DNA of 64,000 nt from JBFLXR01 sp040757065. GTDB taxonomy: Bacteria > Pseudomonadota > Gammaproteobacteria > Burkholderiales > Gallionellaceae. Positions 18,002-26,477 of the stretch are shown here, piece by piece (the first letter of the stretch is position 1; each line of letters begins with the position of its first letter). The notes under the pieces are model-generated. The model was not told the origin of the DNA, did not search any database, and saw nothing but the letters and a program-made list of their open reading frames with translations. The DNA is taken from contig JBFLXR010000006.1 in the NCBI GenBank assembly GCA_040757065.1, forward strand, positions 60,053 to 124,052, given 5' to 3'. The translations under genes and the position numbers were made by a program.

Positions 18002-19385
18002 GATCGTGCCCCGCATGGCTGTGATTGTGTTCTTGTGCGACAGGTGCAACCTGCGGTGCGGCGGGGGCATGTCCGCTGTGCGCCGCCTGCGACGCGGGTT
18101 GCGCAACCGGAGCCGCCGCAGGGGCAGAGCCGGCGGGCGGGCCGCTGTGCTGGTGCTGCGGCAACTCGTCCGGACTCGGCATTTGCACGGCCGGTGCCGG
18201 CTGCATCCCACCCAGTGCGGCGCGCAAATTGCTTTCTGCATCGATCAGGAAATTCGCACGGGTCACCACCTGCTCGCCTTCCGCCAATCCTTGCCGCACC
18301 TCGACCCATTCCCCGCCGCGCTGTCCCAACTGCACCGCGCGCGGCTGAAAACGTCCTTGCGCCAGTTGCACCAGCACGGTGCTGCGGCCATCGCTTTCCA
18401 GCACGGCCGATTGCGGCACGCTCAACACCGGGGCAGCCGCCGCCGGAGCGGCAACTTCCACGCTGGCATACATACCGGGGCGCAGTCGCCCGTCGCGGTT
18501 AGACAATTCAACGCGCAATCGTACCGTGCGGGTTGCGCCGTTCACCACCGGGGCAATGAAACTGGCCTTGCCGCGGAAGATCTCGCCGGGATAGGCATCT
18601 ACTTTCACCTCCACCGTTTGTCCGGTGCGGATCACGCCCTGATCCTGCTCGGCAATGTCGGCCTGCAACCAGATTTGCGACAAATCGGCCAGTTTAAACA
18701 GCACGTCACCCGCTGCAAAACGCGCCCCGGCTATCGCATTCTTCTCCAGCACTGTGCCACCGGTCGGCGCACGCAACAACAACGCACCGCCATGCTCCAG
18801 ATGGGCTAAATCCTGCGGCGCAATTTCCCAATTGCCGAGCAGTTTGCGTGCGCTGCGCTCGACTTCCGGCAAATTCGATTCGCGCGCCAGTTGGTATTCG
18901 CGAGCGGCGCTCTCCAGTTCGGGGCTATACACCGCCAGCAAAGGCGCACCGGCGGCCACGGCCATGCCGGTTTGATTGACATAGAGTTGCTTCACCCAAC
19001 CGCCGAAGCGCGGTGCAATCCAATGCTGCTTGCGTTCGTCCACTTCCAGTACGGCGCTGGCCTTCACGGTGCGTTGCAGAAGACGGCGTTGCGCCGGCTC
19101 GCTGCGCACGCCGAGCAATTGCACTTTTTCCGGCGCAATCGCCACCGTCCCGTTCGCCTCGGCATCGCCTTCGTACACCGGCACGTAGTCCATCCCCATC
19201 GAATCTTTCTTCGGCACCGGCGAGGTATCCGGCAAGCCCATCGGATTGCGGTAATACAAGATCTTGCGCTCGGCCTTCACCGCAGCGGTTGTCTCGTCTC
19301 CGTGCCCGTGGCCGGAATGCGCGCCGAAGTAATAGCCTGCGCCCGCCACCAGCGTCAGCCCCAAAATAAAAGCCAATTTATTCAT
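17991..19385 (-). CDS. cusB: CusB-type periplasmic adaptor with His-rich tail
   Basis: Membrane-fusion adaptor of 464 residues linking CusA to CusC. After an N-terminal anchor/signal (about 1-20) there is a HSGHGHGDE stretch, then a heavy-metal-binding domain (YYRNPMGLPDTSPVPKKDSM) with Met/Cys-free copper ligands. The barrel-sandwich/beta-barrel core follows, and finally a Pro/Ala-rich linker ending in a histidine-rich tail (HNHSHAGHDH). The tail is an extra metal-binding element not found in E. coli CusB. It overlaps cusC by 4 nt upstream and cusA by 11 nt downstream. Confidence 0.93.
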   Translation of the reverse strand: MNKLAFILGLTLVAGAGYYFGAHSGHGHGDETTAAVKAERKILYYRNPMGLPDTSPVPKKDSMGMDYVPVYEGDAEANGTVAIAPEKVQLLGVRSEPAQRRLLQRTVKASAVLEVDERKQHWIAPRFGGWVKQLYVNQTGMAVAAGAPLLAVYSPELESAAREYQLARESNLPEVERSARKLLGNWEIAPQDLAHLEHGGALLLRAPTGGTVLEKNAIAGARFAAGDVLFKLADLSQIWLQADIAEQDQGVIRTGQTVEVKVDAYPGEIFRGKASFIAPVVNGATRTVRLRVELSNRDGRLRPGMYASVEVAAPAAAAPVLSVPQSAVLESDGRSTVLVQLAQGRFQPRAVQLGQRGGEWVEVRQGLAEGEQVVTRANFLIDAESNLRAALGGMQPAPAVQMPSPDELPQHQHSGPPAGSAPAAAPVAQPASQAAHSGHAPAAPQVAPVAQEHNHSHAGHDHAE

Positions 19386-20638
19386 CGTGTTTCTCCGGTC
19401 AGTCGCTCGATTTCCGCCCAGTGCATTTGCTGTGCGACCTGTGCATCCAGCGCATTCAGGCGTGCCTGTTGCAATTCGCGGCGCGCCATCCACAGCGCGG
19501 CGTAATCGGCACGCCCGTTCTGATAATTGAGCAGTACGCTCTTAAAGGCCAGCTCGGCCAGCGGTAGGGTTTGTTTACGCGCCAGTTGCAGCTGCCCCTC
19601 GGCTGCACGCGCGGCGGCGGCATGTTCGCTGAGCTGCGCGCGCAATTCCTGCGCCAGCGCCTGTTCGCGCGCCCGGCTGGCTTCCAGCCGGTTCTCCGCT
19701 TCGTGACGATGGGCATGGTGCGCACCGAATTGCAGCGGCACCGTGAATTCCAGCATAGCGTCCCAGTTGCGCCCGCCGTTGCGGGCCTGCGTCGGCCCCG
19801 CCGCCAGAATGAAATCCGGGGTCAGATTACGCTTCGCCAGATCGGCCTCGCCTGCGGCGGCAGCGCTCTGTGCAACCTGCCCCTGCAATTGCGGGTTATG
19901 CGCCTGCAAGCGACGCTGCAATTCGGCTTCGTCAGGCAACGGGGCGGGCAGATCCGGCAATGCTTGCGGCTCGGCCAGCGGAGCCATACTGTCGCGGTTC
20001 AACAAGGCATTCAATCTGGCCTGCACGCGGCGCTGTTCCGCCTCCAGCCCGAAACGCTCGTTTTCCAATGCCGATTGCTCCAACCGCGCCTTGGTCCATT
20101 CGCCCTGACTGGCCAGCCCGTTTTCATAGCGTGCTTGCGCCTGCTGAGCTGCACTGACCGCAAAATTCGTTAACTCGCCGTTCAGCTGTAGCGCCTGCGC
20201 CGCCCGGTAATATTGCGCAAAAACCAAGCGCAGCCGGGCGCGCAATTCCGCCTCAACCGCCCGCGCCTGTGCTTGCGCCATTTCGGCGGAGGCCCCCGCG
20301 ACTTGCCGTTGCGCGCTGCGCTTGCCCCAGCCCGGAATCGGCTGCAACACGGTGTATTTCATGCCGCCGACCCGGTTCGGATCGAGCGTGGTTCCCCCCG
20401 CCTGATTCACGTCCCGCCATTCGATGCGCACGCTGGGGTCGGGCAATGCGCCCGCCGCCTCGGCCTGTTGCGCCGCGGCATCGCTTTCCAACCGTGCCGC
20501 CTGCAATTCCGGGTTATGCGCTTGCAGCCAGTCCAGCAGACCGGCGTAGCTCGCGCCCGGCGCCGGCTCGGCGGCGCCTGCCGCCAACGGCATCAGCCCG
20601 GCAGCCATGACTACGATGTATTTGTATAAATTTCCCAT
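19382..20638 (-). CDS. cusC: CusC/TolC-family outer-membrane efflux channel
   Basis: Outer-membrane exit duct of the tripartite pump, 418 residues, mostly long alpha-helical hairpins with two outer-membrane efflux repeats. The signal peptide runs about 1-22 (cut after AGAA) and lacks a lipobox cysteine, unlike E. coli CusC. A HHAHRHE histidine cluster near residue 310 is unusual. It is the first gene of the coupled cusC-cusB-cusA run and lies 90 nt downstream of the small exported protein gene, beyond a predicted terminator. Confidence 0.92.
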   Translation of the reverse strand: MGNLYKYIVVMAAGLMPLAAGAAEPAPGASYAGLLDWLQAHNPELQAARLESDAAAQQAEAAGALPDPSVRIEWRDVNQAGGTTLDPNRVGGMKYTVLQPIPGWGKRSAQRQVAGASAEMAQAQARAVEAELRARLRLVFAQYYRAAQALQLNGELTNFAVSAAQQAQARYENGLASQGEWTKARLEQSALENERFGLEAEQRRVQARLNALLNRDSMAPLAEPQALPDLPAPLPDEAELQRRLQAHNPQLQGQVAQSAAAAGEADLAKRNLTPDFILAAGPTQARNGGRNWDAMLEFTVPLQFGAHHAHRHEAENRLEASRAREQALAQELRAQLSEHAAAARAAEGQLQLARKQTLPLAELAFKSVLLNYQNGRADYAALWMARRELQQARLNALDAQVAQQMHWAEIERLTGETR

Positions 20639-20680
20639 ACGCTTTCTCCGACTTGCGCCGCAGGGTGCGGCGAATATATG

Positions 20681-20721
20681 AAAAAACGGCGCAGGCCGCC
20701 CCGGCTGGAACGGCCGTGCGC
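20681..20721 (-). terminator. predicted intrinsic terminator/attenuator before cusC
   Basis: On the minus strand a GC-rich stem (GCGCA with GGCCG against CGGCC with TGCGC, one bulged base) is followed at once by CGTTTTTT. It lies between the small exported protein gene and cusC, so readthrough may set cusCBA expression. Confidence 0.6.
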
Positions 20722-20728
20722 AGGAAAA

Positions 20729-21118
20729 TCAGATTTGGTAGGAACAGTATTGGATATTGAGAGGCGGGCCGGTATTCAGCGCGGCCACAGCAGATTCGTC
20801 GCGCCCGCGACCTTGCGGCGCGTCGGGCAGAACCGGCAAGCGCAACACCACCTCGCTGGGCGGTGCCGGCGGCACGGCATAAACATCGAGGCTCACCTGA
20901 TCGGACTGGGTGCAATGCACCAGACAGGCATTGGCATTGCCTGCGCCGCCCGCCTCTTCGTGACAACTGTCTTCGTGCGCTTCGGGCGCAGCAAAAGCCT
21001 GTACCGGATCGGCAAACGGCGTAGCGCAGGCTTCTGCCGCCAATACCGCCTGGGCGAACAGTGCCATCCCGAGCATAATGCGGGACAACCAGCGCAGCGT
21101 TTGACGACCGAATTTCAC
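20729..21118 (-). CDS. small exported Cys/His-containing protein heading the cus cluster
   Basis: A 129-residue predicted periplasmic protein; the signal peptide runs about 1-27 (ends AQAVLAA). The mature part has scattered potential metal ligands: EACATP, DSCHEE, ACLVHC and a terminal YCSYQI. I do not recognise a named family; small proteins of this kind often precede metal-efflux genes in betaproteobacteria. Given its position at the head of the cus cluster, periplasmic copper binding or sensing is plausible inference. It is transcribed from a strong predicted promoter at 21154-21182. Confidence 0.7.
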   Translation of the reverse strand: MKFGRQTLRWLSRIMLGMALFAQAVLAAEACATPFADPVQAFAAPEAHEDSCHEEAGGAGNANACLVHCTQSDQVSLDVYAVPPAPPSEVVLRLPVLPDAPQGRGRDESAVAALNTGPPLNIQYCSYQI

Positions 21119-21153
21119 CTGACAGCCAGCCTGAAATAAGTTGGAATATTTTC

Positions 21154-21182
21154 AATATAAATCAAAGTACGGACAGCGACAA
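21154..21182 (-). promoter_or_regulatory. predicted sigma70 promoter of the cus cluster
   Basis: On the minus strand: -35 TTGTCG (21177-21182), a 17-base spacer, -10 TATATT (21154-21159). The start would be about 30 nt before the small exported protein ATG. It lies back-to-back with the metX promoter. Confidence 0.55.
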
Positions 21183-21193
21183 GCACGAGTGCA

Positions 21194-21222
21194 TTGACAG
21201 CCGCGCCCAAAAACGGGAGACT
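21194..21222 (+). promoter_or_regulatory. predicted sigma70 promoter of metX
   Basis: A consensus -35 TTGACA (21194-21199) is followed after 17 bases by a weaker -10 (GAGACT, 21217-21222). The implied start near 21230 coincides with the first base of the riboswitch P1 stem, which supports both calls. Confidence 0.55.
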
Positions 21223-21229
21223 AAAGCCT

Positions 21230-21284
21230 GTGCCGATTTGAGATCAGCTTGCGGGGCACGTAAAACATTCCAGCTAAAGCGAGG
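21230..21284 (+). promoter_or_regulatory. SAM-II riboswitch aptamer upstream of metX
   Basis: The sequence matches the SAM-II (SAM-alpha) consensus: a P1 stem GTGCC (21230-21234) with GGCAC (21255-21259), the conserved GATTTGA after the first arm, CAGCTTGC in the loop, CACGTAAAACA after the second arm, and the pseudoknot-closing GCTAAAGCG at 21273-21281. SAM-II elements sit before metX/metA in proteobacteria and switch off expression when S-adenosylmethionine is abundant. An intrinsic terminator immediately follows. Confidence 0.85.
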
Positions 21285-21285
21285 C

Positions 21286-21323
21286 AACCCGGTCCGCGCA
21301 AGCTGAACGGGTTTTGTTTTTTT
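21286..21323 (+). terminator. riboswitch-controlled intrinsic terminator before metX
   Basis: AACCCG (21286-21291) pairs with CGGGTT (21308-21313) and runs into TTTTGTTTTTTT. The loop segment 21297-21306 is a perfect 10-base complement of aptamer segment 21244-21253, giving a mutually exclusive antiterminator. Confidence 0.75.
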
Positions 21324-21335
21324 CGGATAGAGGTT

Positions 21336-22466
21336 ATGGATTCTTCAGTCGGTATTGTCACTGCGCAACGCGCCCAATTCGACACTCCGCTGCGCCTGAG
21401 CAGCGGGGCGGTGCTGCCGCGCTACGAGCTGGTGTATGAGACCTACGGCACGCTGAATGCCGATGCGTCGAACGCCATCCTGATTTGCCACGCGCTGTCC
21501 GGCCACCATCATGTGGCGGGCATTTATGAAAACCAGCCGAAAAATGTCGGCTGGTGGGACAACATGGTCGGCCCCGGCAAACCGATCGACACGAACAGAT
21601 TCTTCGTGATCGGCTTGAACAACCTCGGCGGTTGCCACGGCTCCACCGGCCCTTCCAGCCCCGACCCGGAAACCGGCAAGCCCTACGGCTCGCGCTTTCC
21701 GGTCGTGACCGTGGAAGACTGGGTGGAATCGCAAGCCCGGCTCGCCACCCGCCTCGGCATCCAGCAATTCGCTGCGGTGATCGGCGGCAGTCTGGGCGGC
21801 ATGCAAGCGCTGCAATGGTCGCTAGCGCACCCCAACCGCGTGCGTCATGTGCTGTCCATCGCCACCGCCCCGCGCCTGACTGCGCAGAACATCGCCTTTA
21901 ACGACGTGGCGCGCAACGCCATTCTGACCGACCCGGACTTCTACGGCGGCGACTACTACCAGCATGGCGTAGTGCCCAAGCGCGGTCTGCGGCTGGCACG
22001 CATGCTCGGGCACATCACCTATTTGTCCGACGACGCGATGGCCGACAAATTCGGCCGCGAATTGCGCTCCGGCGATTACCAGTACGGCTACGACATCGAG
22101 TTCGAGATCGAGTCTTACCTGCGCTATCAGGGCGACAAGTTTGCCGGTTATTTCGACGCCAATACCTATTTGCTGATGACCAAGGCGCTGGATTACTTCG
22201 ATCCGGCCCGTGCGCACGGCGACGATCTGAACAAAGCCTTCGCTGAAGCGACTTCGGACTTTCTGGTGCTGTCGTTCACCACCGACTGGCGCTTCTCGCC
22301 GGAACGTTCGCGCGCGATCACCAAGGCACTGCTGCACAATCGCCTGAACGTCAGCTACGGCGAAATCACCTCCACGCACGGGCACGATTCGTTCCTGATG
22401 CAGCACGCGCACTACTTCGACCTGATGCGCGCTTACCTCAACAATGTTGCACGGGAGTTTGCATGA
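21336..22466 (+). CDS. metX: homoserine O-acyltransferase
   Basis: Activates homoserine with acetyl- or succinyl-CoA, the first committed step of methionine synthesis. It is 376 residues long and an alpha/beta-hydrolase with nucleophile Ser152 in GGSLGGMQ and the catalytic histidine in the C-terminal STHGHDSFL. Acetyl versus succinyl donor use cannot be read with certainty; many betaproteobacterial MetX proteins use succinyl-CoA. It is controlled by the SAM-II riboswitch and terminator upstream and overlaps metW by 4 nt. AGAGG lies unusually close (2 nt) to the ATG. Confidence 0.95.
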   Translation: MDSSVGIVTAQRAQFDTPLRLSSGAVLPRYELVYETYGTLNADASNAILICHALSGHHHVAGIYENQPKNVGWWDNMVGPGKPIDTNRFFVIGLNNLGGCHGSTGPSSPDPETGKPYGSRFPVVTVEDWVESQARLATRLGIQQFAAVIGGSLGGMQALQWSLAHPNRVRHVLSIATAPRLTAQNIAFNDVARNAILTDPDFYGGDYYQHGVVPKRGLRLARMLGHITYLSDDAMADKFGRELRSGDYQYGYDIEFEIESYLRYQGDKFAGYFDANTYLLMTKALDYFDPARAHGDDLNKAFAEATSDFLVLSFTTDWRFSPERSRAITKALLHNRLNVSYGEITSTHGHDSFLMQHAHYFDLMRAYLNNVAREFA

Positions 22467-23077
22467 ACGCGCACGATCCCGCCAAACTGGCCTCCGCCCG
22501 CCCGGACTTCGCCGCCATCGCCGCCTGGATTCCGAAAGGCGCGTCCGTACTCGACCTCGGTTGCGGCGACGGCAGCCTGCTGCGCTATCTGAAAGAAACC
22601 CGGGAGGCACGCGGCTATGGCGTTGAAATCAGCGACCAGAACATCGTGGCCTGTATTCAGAATGGCGTGAATGTCATTCAGGGCGACATCGACTCCGGGC
22701 TGTCCGGTTTCGAAAGCAATGCCTTCGATTTCGTCATTCTGTCGCAAACGCTGCAAGCCACCCGCCACACCGAACGGCTGGTGAAGGAAATGCTGCGCGT
22801 AGGACGCGAAGGCATCGTCAGCTTCCCCAATTTCGGCTACTGGCGCGCCCGTCTGAATGTGCTGCTCGGCAAGATGCCGGTCTCGGACGATCTGCCCTAC
22901 CAGTGGTACGACACCCCGAACGTGCATTTATGTACGCTGGACGATTTCGAATCGTTCTGCACGCAGCACCAAGTGGAAATTCTGTCGCGCCACGTGATGA
23001 CCGGCGACCGCACGGTGTACCTGCTGCCCAACTTATCCGGCAGCACTGCGGTTTACCGCTTCAAGCGCGCCGTTTAA
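22463..23077 (+). CDS. metW: methionine biosynthesis protein MetW
   Basis: A 204-residue protein with a class I SAM-methyltransferase fold (VLDLGCGDGSLL). It is genetically coupled to metX in proteobacteria, and MetW has been reported to be needed with MetX for homoserine acylation. The 4-nt overlap with metX supports a stoichiometric partnership. No methyl acceptor is known. Confidence 0.94.
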   Translation: MNAHDPAKLASARPDFAAIAAWIPKGASVLDLGCGDGSLLRYLKETREARGYGVEISDQNIVACIQNGVNVIQGDIDSGLSGFESNAFDFVILSQTLQATRHTERLVKEMLRVGREGIVSFPNFGYWRARLNVLLGKMPVSDDLPYQWYDTPNVHLCTLDDFESFCTQHQVEILSRHVMTGDRTVYLLPNLSGSTAVYRFKRAV

Positions 23078-23083
23078 CGCCGC

Positions 23084-24361
23084 GTGAGTACGTCCGCACC
23101 GCAGACCGGCACCCCGACGATTTGGTCGCAACTGCTGACCAAACGCATGCTGATCTGCGTATTCACCGGCTTCGCTTCCGGCCTGCCGCTGTATCTGCTG
23201 CTGAATCTGGTGCCGGCATGGCTGCGCAGCGAACAGATCGACCTAAAAACCATCGGCCTGTTCGCGCTGATTCAGTTTCCCTATACCTGGAAATTCCTCT
23301 GGTCGCCGCTGCTCGACCGCTACGCGCTCCCGCTGGGACGGCGGCGCGGCTGGATGCTCACGACCCAGCTCGGCCTGCTCATCAGCATCGCCGTCATGGG
23401 AAGTTTCTCGCCGCAAAACGCGCTCTCCTCCATTGTGCTGCTGGCTACCCTGCTCGCACTGCTTTCCGCCACACAGGACATTGCGCTCGATGCCTATCGC
23501 CGCGAGTTGCTGCGCGAAAACGAGCTGGGGCTGGGCAATTCGGTGCATGTGAACGCTTACCGCATCGCCGGGCTGGTGCCCGGCTCGCTGTCGCTGATTC
23601 TGGCCGACCATCTGGCATGGAGCACGGTGTTCGTCATCACCGCCCTGTTCATGCTGCCCGGCATCGCGATGACGCTGCTGGTGCGCGAGCCGGATGCCGC
23701 CAGCGCCCCGAAAACCCTGCGCGAAGCAGTGGTTGAACCGTTCCGCGAATTTATCGGACGGCAAGGCTGGCGCAGCGCGCTGTTCATTCTCGCTTTCCTG
23801 TTCTTCTACAAACTGGGCGACAGCATGTGCACGGCGTTGGCGACCCCGTTCTACCTCGACATGGGTTTCACCAAGTCCGACATCGGCTTGATCGCCAAAC
23901 ATGCCGGACTGTGGCCGGCAGTCATCGGCGGGCTGCTGGGCGGAGTATGGATGCTGCGCACCGGCATCAACCGGGCGCTGTGGCTGTTCGGCGTGGTGCA
24001 ACTGCTCGCCATCTTCGGCTTCGCCTGGCTGGCGAACCAAGGTCATTTCGACAGCATCGGCGCCGCCGAACGTACCAGCCTCGCGCTGGTGATCGGACTG
24101 GAAGCCTTCGGCGTCGGCGTCGGCACCGCGGCTTTTGTCGCCTTCATCGCCCGCACCACCCATCCGGCTTACACCGCCACCCAGTTCGCCCTGTTCACCA
24201 GCCTTGCTGCCGTACCGCGCACCTTCGCCAACGCCGCCACCGGTTGGCTGGTCGAAGGACTGGGCTGGACGCAATTCTTCCTGCTCTGCGCCGCACTGGC
24301 CGTCCCCGGCATGCTGTTGCTGCTCAAAGTCGCGCCGTGGCGCGAAGCAAAAGCGCAGTAG
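23084..24361 (+). CDS. ampG: AmpG-like muropeptide permease (MFS)
   Basis: Inner-membrane importer for anhydro-muropeptides in cell-wall recycling, 425 residues, twelve predicted spans. It has the AmpG hallmark SATQDIALDAYR and the MFS loop LDRYALPLGRRRG. The start is a GTG six bases after the metW stop. Its place after metXW suggests readthrough of the riboswitch-controlled message, although there is no functional link. The converging xth gene ends 9 nt away. Confidence 0.9.
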   Translation: MSTSAPQTGTPTIWSQLLTKRMLICVFTGFASGLPLYLLLNLVPAWLRSEQIDLKTIGLFALIQFPYTWKFLWSPLLDRYALPLGRRRGWMLTTQLGLLISIAVMGSFSPQNALSSIVLLATLLALLSATQDIALDAYRRELLRENELGLGNSVHVNAYRIAGLVPGSLSLILADHLAWSTVFVITALFMLPGIAMTLLVREPDAASAPKTLREAVVEPFREFIGRQGWRSALFILAFLFFYKLGDSMCTALATPFYLDMGFTKSDIGLIAKHAGLWPAVIGGLLGGVWMLRTGINRALWLFGVVQLLAIFGFAWLANQGHFDSIGAAERTSLALVIGLEAFGVGVGTAAFVAFIARTTHPAYTATQFALFTSLAAVPRTFANAATGWLVEGLGWTQFFLLCAALAVPGMLLLLKVAPWREAKAQ

Positions 24362-24370
24362 GCGCTTACA

Positions 24371-25144
24371 TTACACGGCGTAATTGACCGTCAGCGGCGC
24401 ATGGTCGCTGAACCGCTCGGCCTTGTAGATGCTGGCGCTTTGCGCAGTTTGTCCGATGCCGGGAGTCGCAATCTGGTAGTCAATGCGCCACCCGACGTTG
24501 TTGGCCCAGGCTTGCCCGCGGTTGCTCCACCAGGTATAGGCTTCGCCGGTCGTTTCCGGGTGCAGTTTGCGGTAAACATCGATCCAGCCTTGTTCGTCGA
24601 ACAGCCGGCTCAGCCATGCCCGTTCTTCCGGCAAGAAGCCGGAGTTTTTCTGGTTGGATTTCCAGTTTTTCAGGTCGATTTCTTTATGTGCGATGTTCCA
24701 GTCGCCGCATAAAATAATTTCGCGTCCGCTTTGTATCAACGCCGCCATATGCGGTAGAAAACACTCCATGAAGGCAAACTTGGCGGCTTGCCGGTGCTCG
24801 CCGCTGGAGCCGGAAGGCAGATACAGCGATACCACGCTGAGGTTGCCGAATTGCGCTTCGAGGTAGCGTCCCTCGGCATCGATTTCGGCGATGCCCAGCC
24901 CTTCGATCACCGCATCCGGCTCGCGCTTGGAGTAAATGCCCACTCCGCTATAACCCTTCTTCTCGGCGTAATGAAAGTAGCCGTGATAGCCGGCAGGCGC
25001 GCGCATTTCATCGGTTAAATCCGCAGCTTGCGCCTTGAGTTCTTGCAGGCAGACGACATCGGCTTGCTGAGCCAGCATCCACGGGAAAAATCCTTTGTTG
25101 GCAGCCGAACGTATGCCGTTGAGGTTGGCGGTAATAATGCGCAT
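24371..25144 (-). CDS. xth: exodeoxyribonuclease III
   Basis: AP endonuclease/3'-exonuclease of base-excision repair, 257 residues from ATG 25144 (MRIITANLNGIRSAA). Catalytic motifs: VVCLQELKA (metal-binding Glu), YSGVGIYS, CGDWNIAHKEIDL (Asp/Asn) and the C-terminal SDHAPL. A longer in-frame extension upstream runs into the pyrE promoter region and is not credible. Divergent from pyrE over 67 nt. Confidence 0.95.
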   Translation of the reverse strand: MRIITANLNGIRSAANKGFFPWMLAQQADVVCLQELKAQAADLTDEMRAPAGYHGYFHYAEKKGYSGVGIYSKREPDAVIEGLGIAEIDAEGRYLEAQFGNLSVVSLYLPSGSSGEHRQAAKFAFMECFLPHMAALIQSGREIILCGDWNIAHKEIDLKNWKSNQKNSGFLPEERAWLSRLFDEQGWIDVYRKLHPETTGEAYTWWSNRGQAWANNVGWRIDYQIATPGIGQTAQSASIYKAERFSDHAPLTVNYAV

Positions 25145-25172
25145 GAAAATTCTCTGGTTTGGAAGTGCTGCC

Positions 25173-25180
25173 ATTATAAT
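25173..25180. promoter_or_regulatory. symmetric -10 element shared by xth and pyrE
   Basis: ATTATAAT is self-complementary and offers TATAAT to both strands (25175-25180 plus, 25173-25178 minus). Implied starts lie about 25 nt before pyrE and about 22 nt before xth. No good -35 is seen on either side. Confidence 0.4.
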
Positions 25181-25211
25181 GGCGGTATTCCGTATCTCAG
25201 AGATATTCGAC

Positions 25212-25850
25212 ATGTTCAATTTCCGTCAGGACTTCATCCGCTTCGCCATTCAACACCAAGTGCTGCGCTTCGGCGAATTCCAAACCAAGGCGGGGCGCCT
25301 GTCGCCGTATTTCTTCAATGCAGGGCTGTTCAACGACGGCAATGCGCTGCGCGAACTTTCGCAGTTCTACGCGCAGGCGATTCTGGCTTCCAACGTCGAA
25401 TTCGACATGCTGTTCGGCCCGGCCTACAAAGGCATTCCGCTGGCAGCCGGCACAGCCATTGCGCTGGCCGAGCAAGGCCGCAACGTTCCCTACTGTTTCA
25501 ATCGCAAGGAAGCGAAAGACCACGGCGAAGGCGGCACGACTGTCGGAGCCAAGCTGCAAGGTAACGTGCTGATTATCGACGATGTCATTTCCGCCGGCAC
25601 TTCGGTGCGCGAGTCGATCGAGCTGATTCGTGCCGCCGGCGCAACGCCCTGCGCCGTGGTGATTGCACTGGATCGCATGGAGCGCGGTCAGGGCGAACTC
25701 TCTGCGGTGCAAGAAGTGCAACAGCACTACGGCATCCCGGTGGTCGCCATCGCTGCGCTGAACGATTTGCTGGGCTATTTGCAAGGGCAGCCCGAACTGG
25801 TGCAAAATTTGCAGGCCGTCCAAGCCTATCGCGACCGTTACGGAGTATAA
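25212..25850 (+). CDS. pyrE: orotate phosphoribosyltransferase
   Basis: Converts orotate and PRPP to orotidine monophosphate in pyrimidine synthesis. It is 212 residues long from ATG 25212 (MFNFRQDFIRF), with the PRPP-binding loop VLIIDDVISAGTSVRE and the flexible-loop segment FNRKEAKDHGEGG. It is followed after 2 nt by a DUF4124 gene, so they are probably co-transcribed. Confidence 0.96.
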   Translation: MFNFRQDFIRFAIQHQVLRFGEFQTKAGRLSPYFFNAGLFNDGNALRELSQFYAQAILASNVEFDMLFGPAYKGIPLAAGTAIALAEQGRNVPYCFNRKEAKDHGEGGTTVGAKLQGNVLIIDDVISAGTSVRESIELIRAAGATPCAVVIALDRMERGQGELSAVQEVQQHYGIPVVAIAALNDLLGYLQGQPELVQNLQAVQAYRDRYGV

Positions 25851-25852
25851 AT

Positions 25853-26470
25853 ATGAGAAAAGTCCGCCTGACCCTTGCCGCTGCCGCCTGCTGCACCCTG
25901 CTGTACAGCGTCGCCGAAGCCAAAGTGTATAAATGGGTGGACAATAACGGGGTGACGCATTACGGCGAAACCATTCCGCCGGAATACGCCAGCAAAGATA
26001 ACGTTCAGCTCGACGAGAAGGGCCGCGTCGTCAAAAAGAACGACGTGCTGACCCCGGATGAAAAGCGCAAACAGGAAGAAACCGAAGCGAAAAAACGCGC
26101 CGATGAACAAGCCGCGCTCGACCAGCGCCGCCGCGACAAAGCGCTGATGAACACTTACAACAGCGAAGCCGAAATCGATCTGGCGCGCGACCGCAACTTG
26201 CAACAGGTCGATGCCCGGCGCAACAGCGTACAACTGCAACTGAAAACCGCGCAGGAAAATCAAACCCGGTACCGCACCGATGCCGACGCTCTGCGCAAAG
26301 CGGGCAAGCCGGTGCCGCCTGCCCTCCAGCACGATCTTGAAGAAGCCACTGCCAAGGTCAGCCGCCTGACGCAGGAACAAGCCAAAGTCGAGCAAGAAAC
26401 GCTGGCTATCAAGCTGCGCTATGAAAACGACAAACTGCGCTTCCGCGAACTCAGCGGCGGTAAGAAGTAA
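25853..26470 (+). CDS. exported DUF4124 coiled-coil protein
   Basis: A 205-residue predicted periplasmic protein. The signal peptide is about 1-22 (ends SVAEA), followed by a DUF4124 domain (KVYKWVDNNGVTHYGE) and a charged, helical region from about 60 to 200 likely to form coiled coils. Function unknown. It is the second DUF4124 protein of the window, but unlike the one at 2732-3193 it lacks a thioredoxin-like part. It converges on the LysR gene with a 7-nt gap. Confidence 0.8.
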   Translation: MRKVRLTLAAAACCTLLYSVAEAKVYKWVDNNGVTHYGETIPPEYASKDNVQLDEKGRVVKKNDVLTPDEKRKQEETEAKKRADEQAALDQRRRDKALMNTYNSEAEIDLARDRNLQQVDARRNSVQLQLKTAQENQTRYRTDADALRKAGKPVPPALQHDLEEATAKVSRLTQEQAKVEQETLAIKLRYENDKLRFRELSGGKK

Positions 26471-26477
26471 GCGCTTC

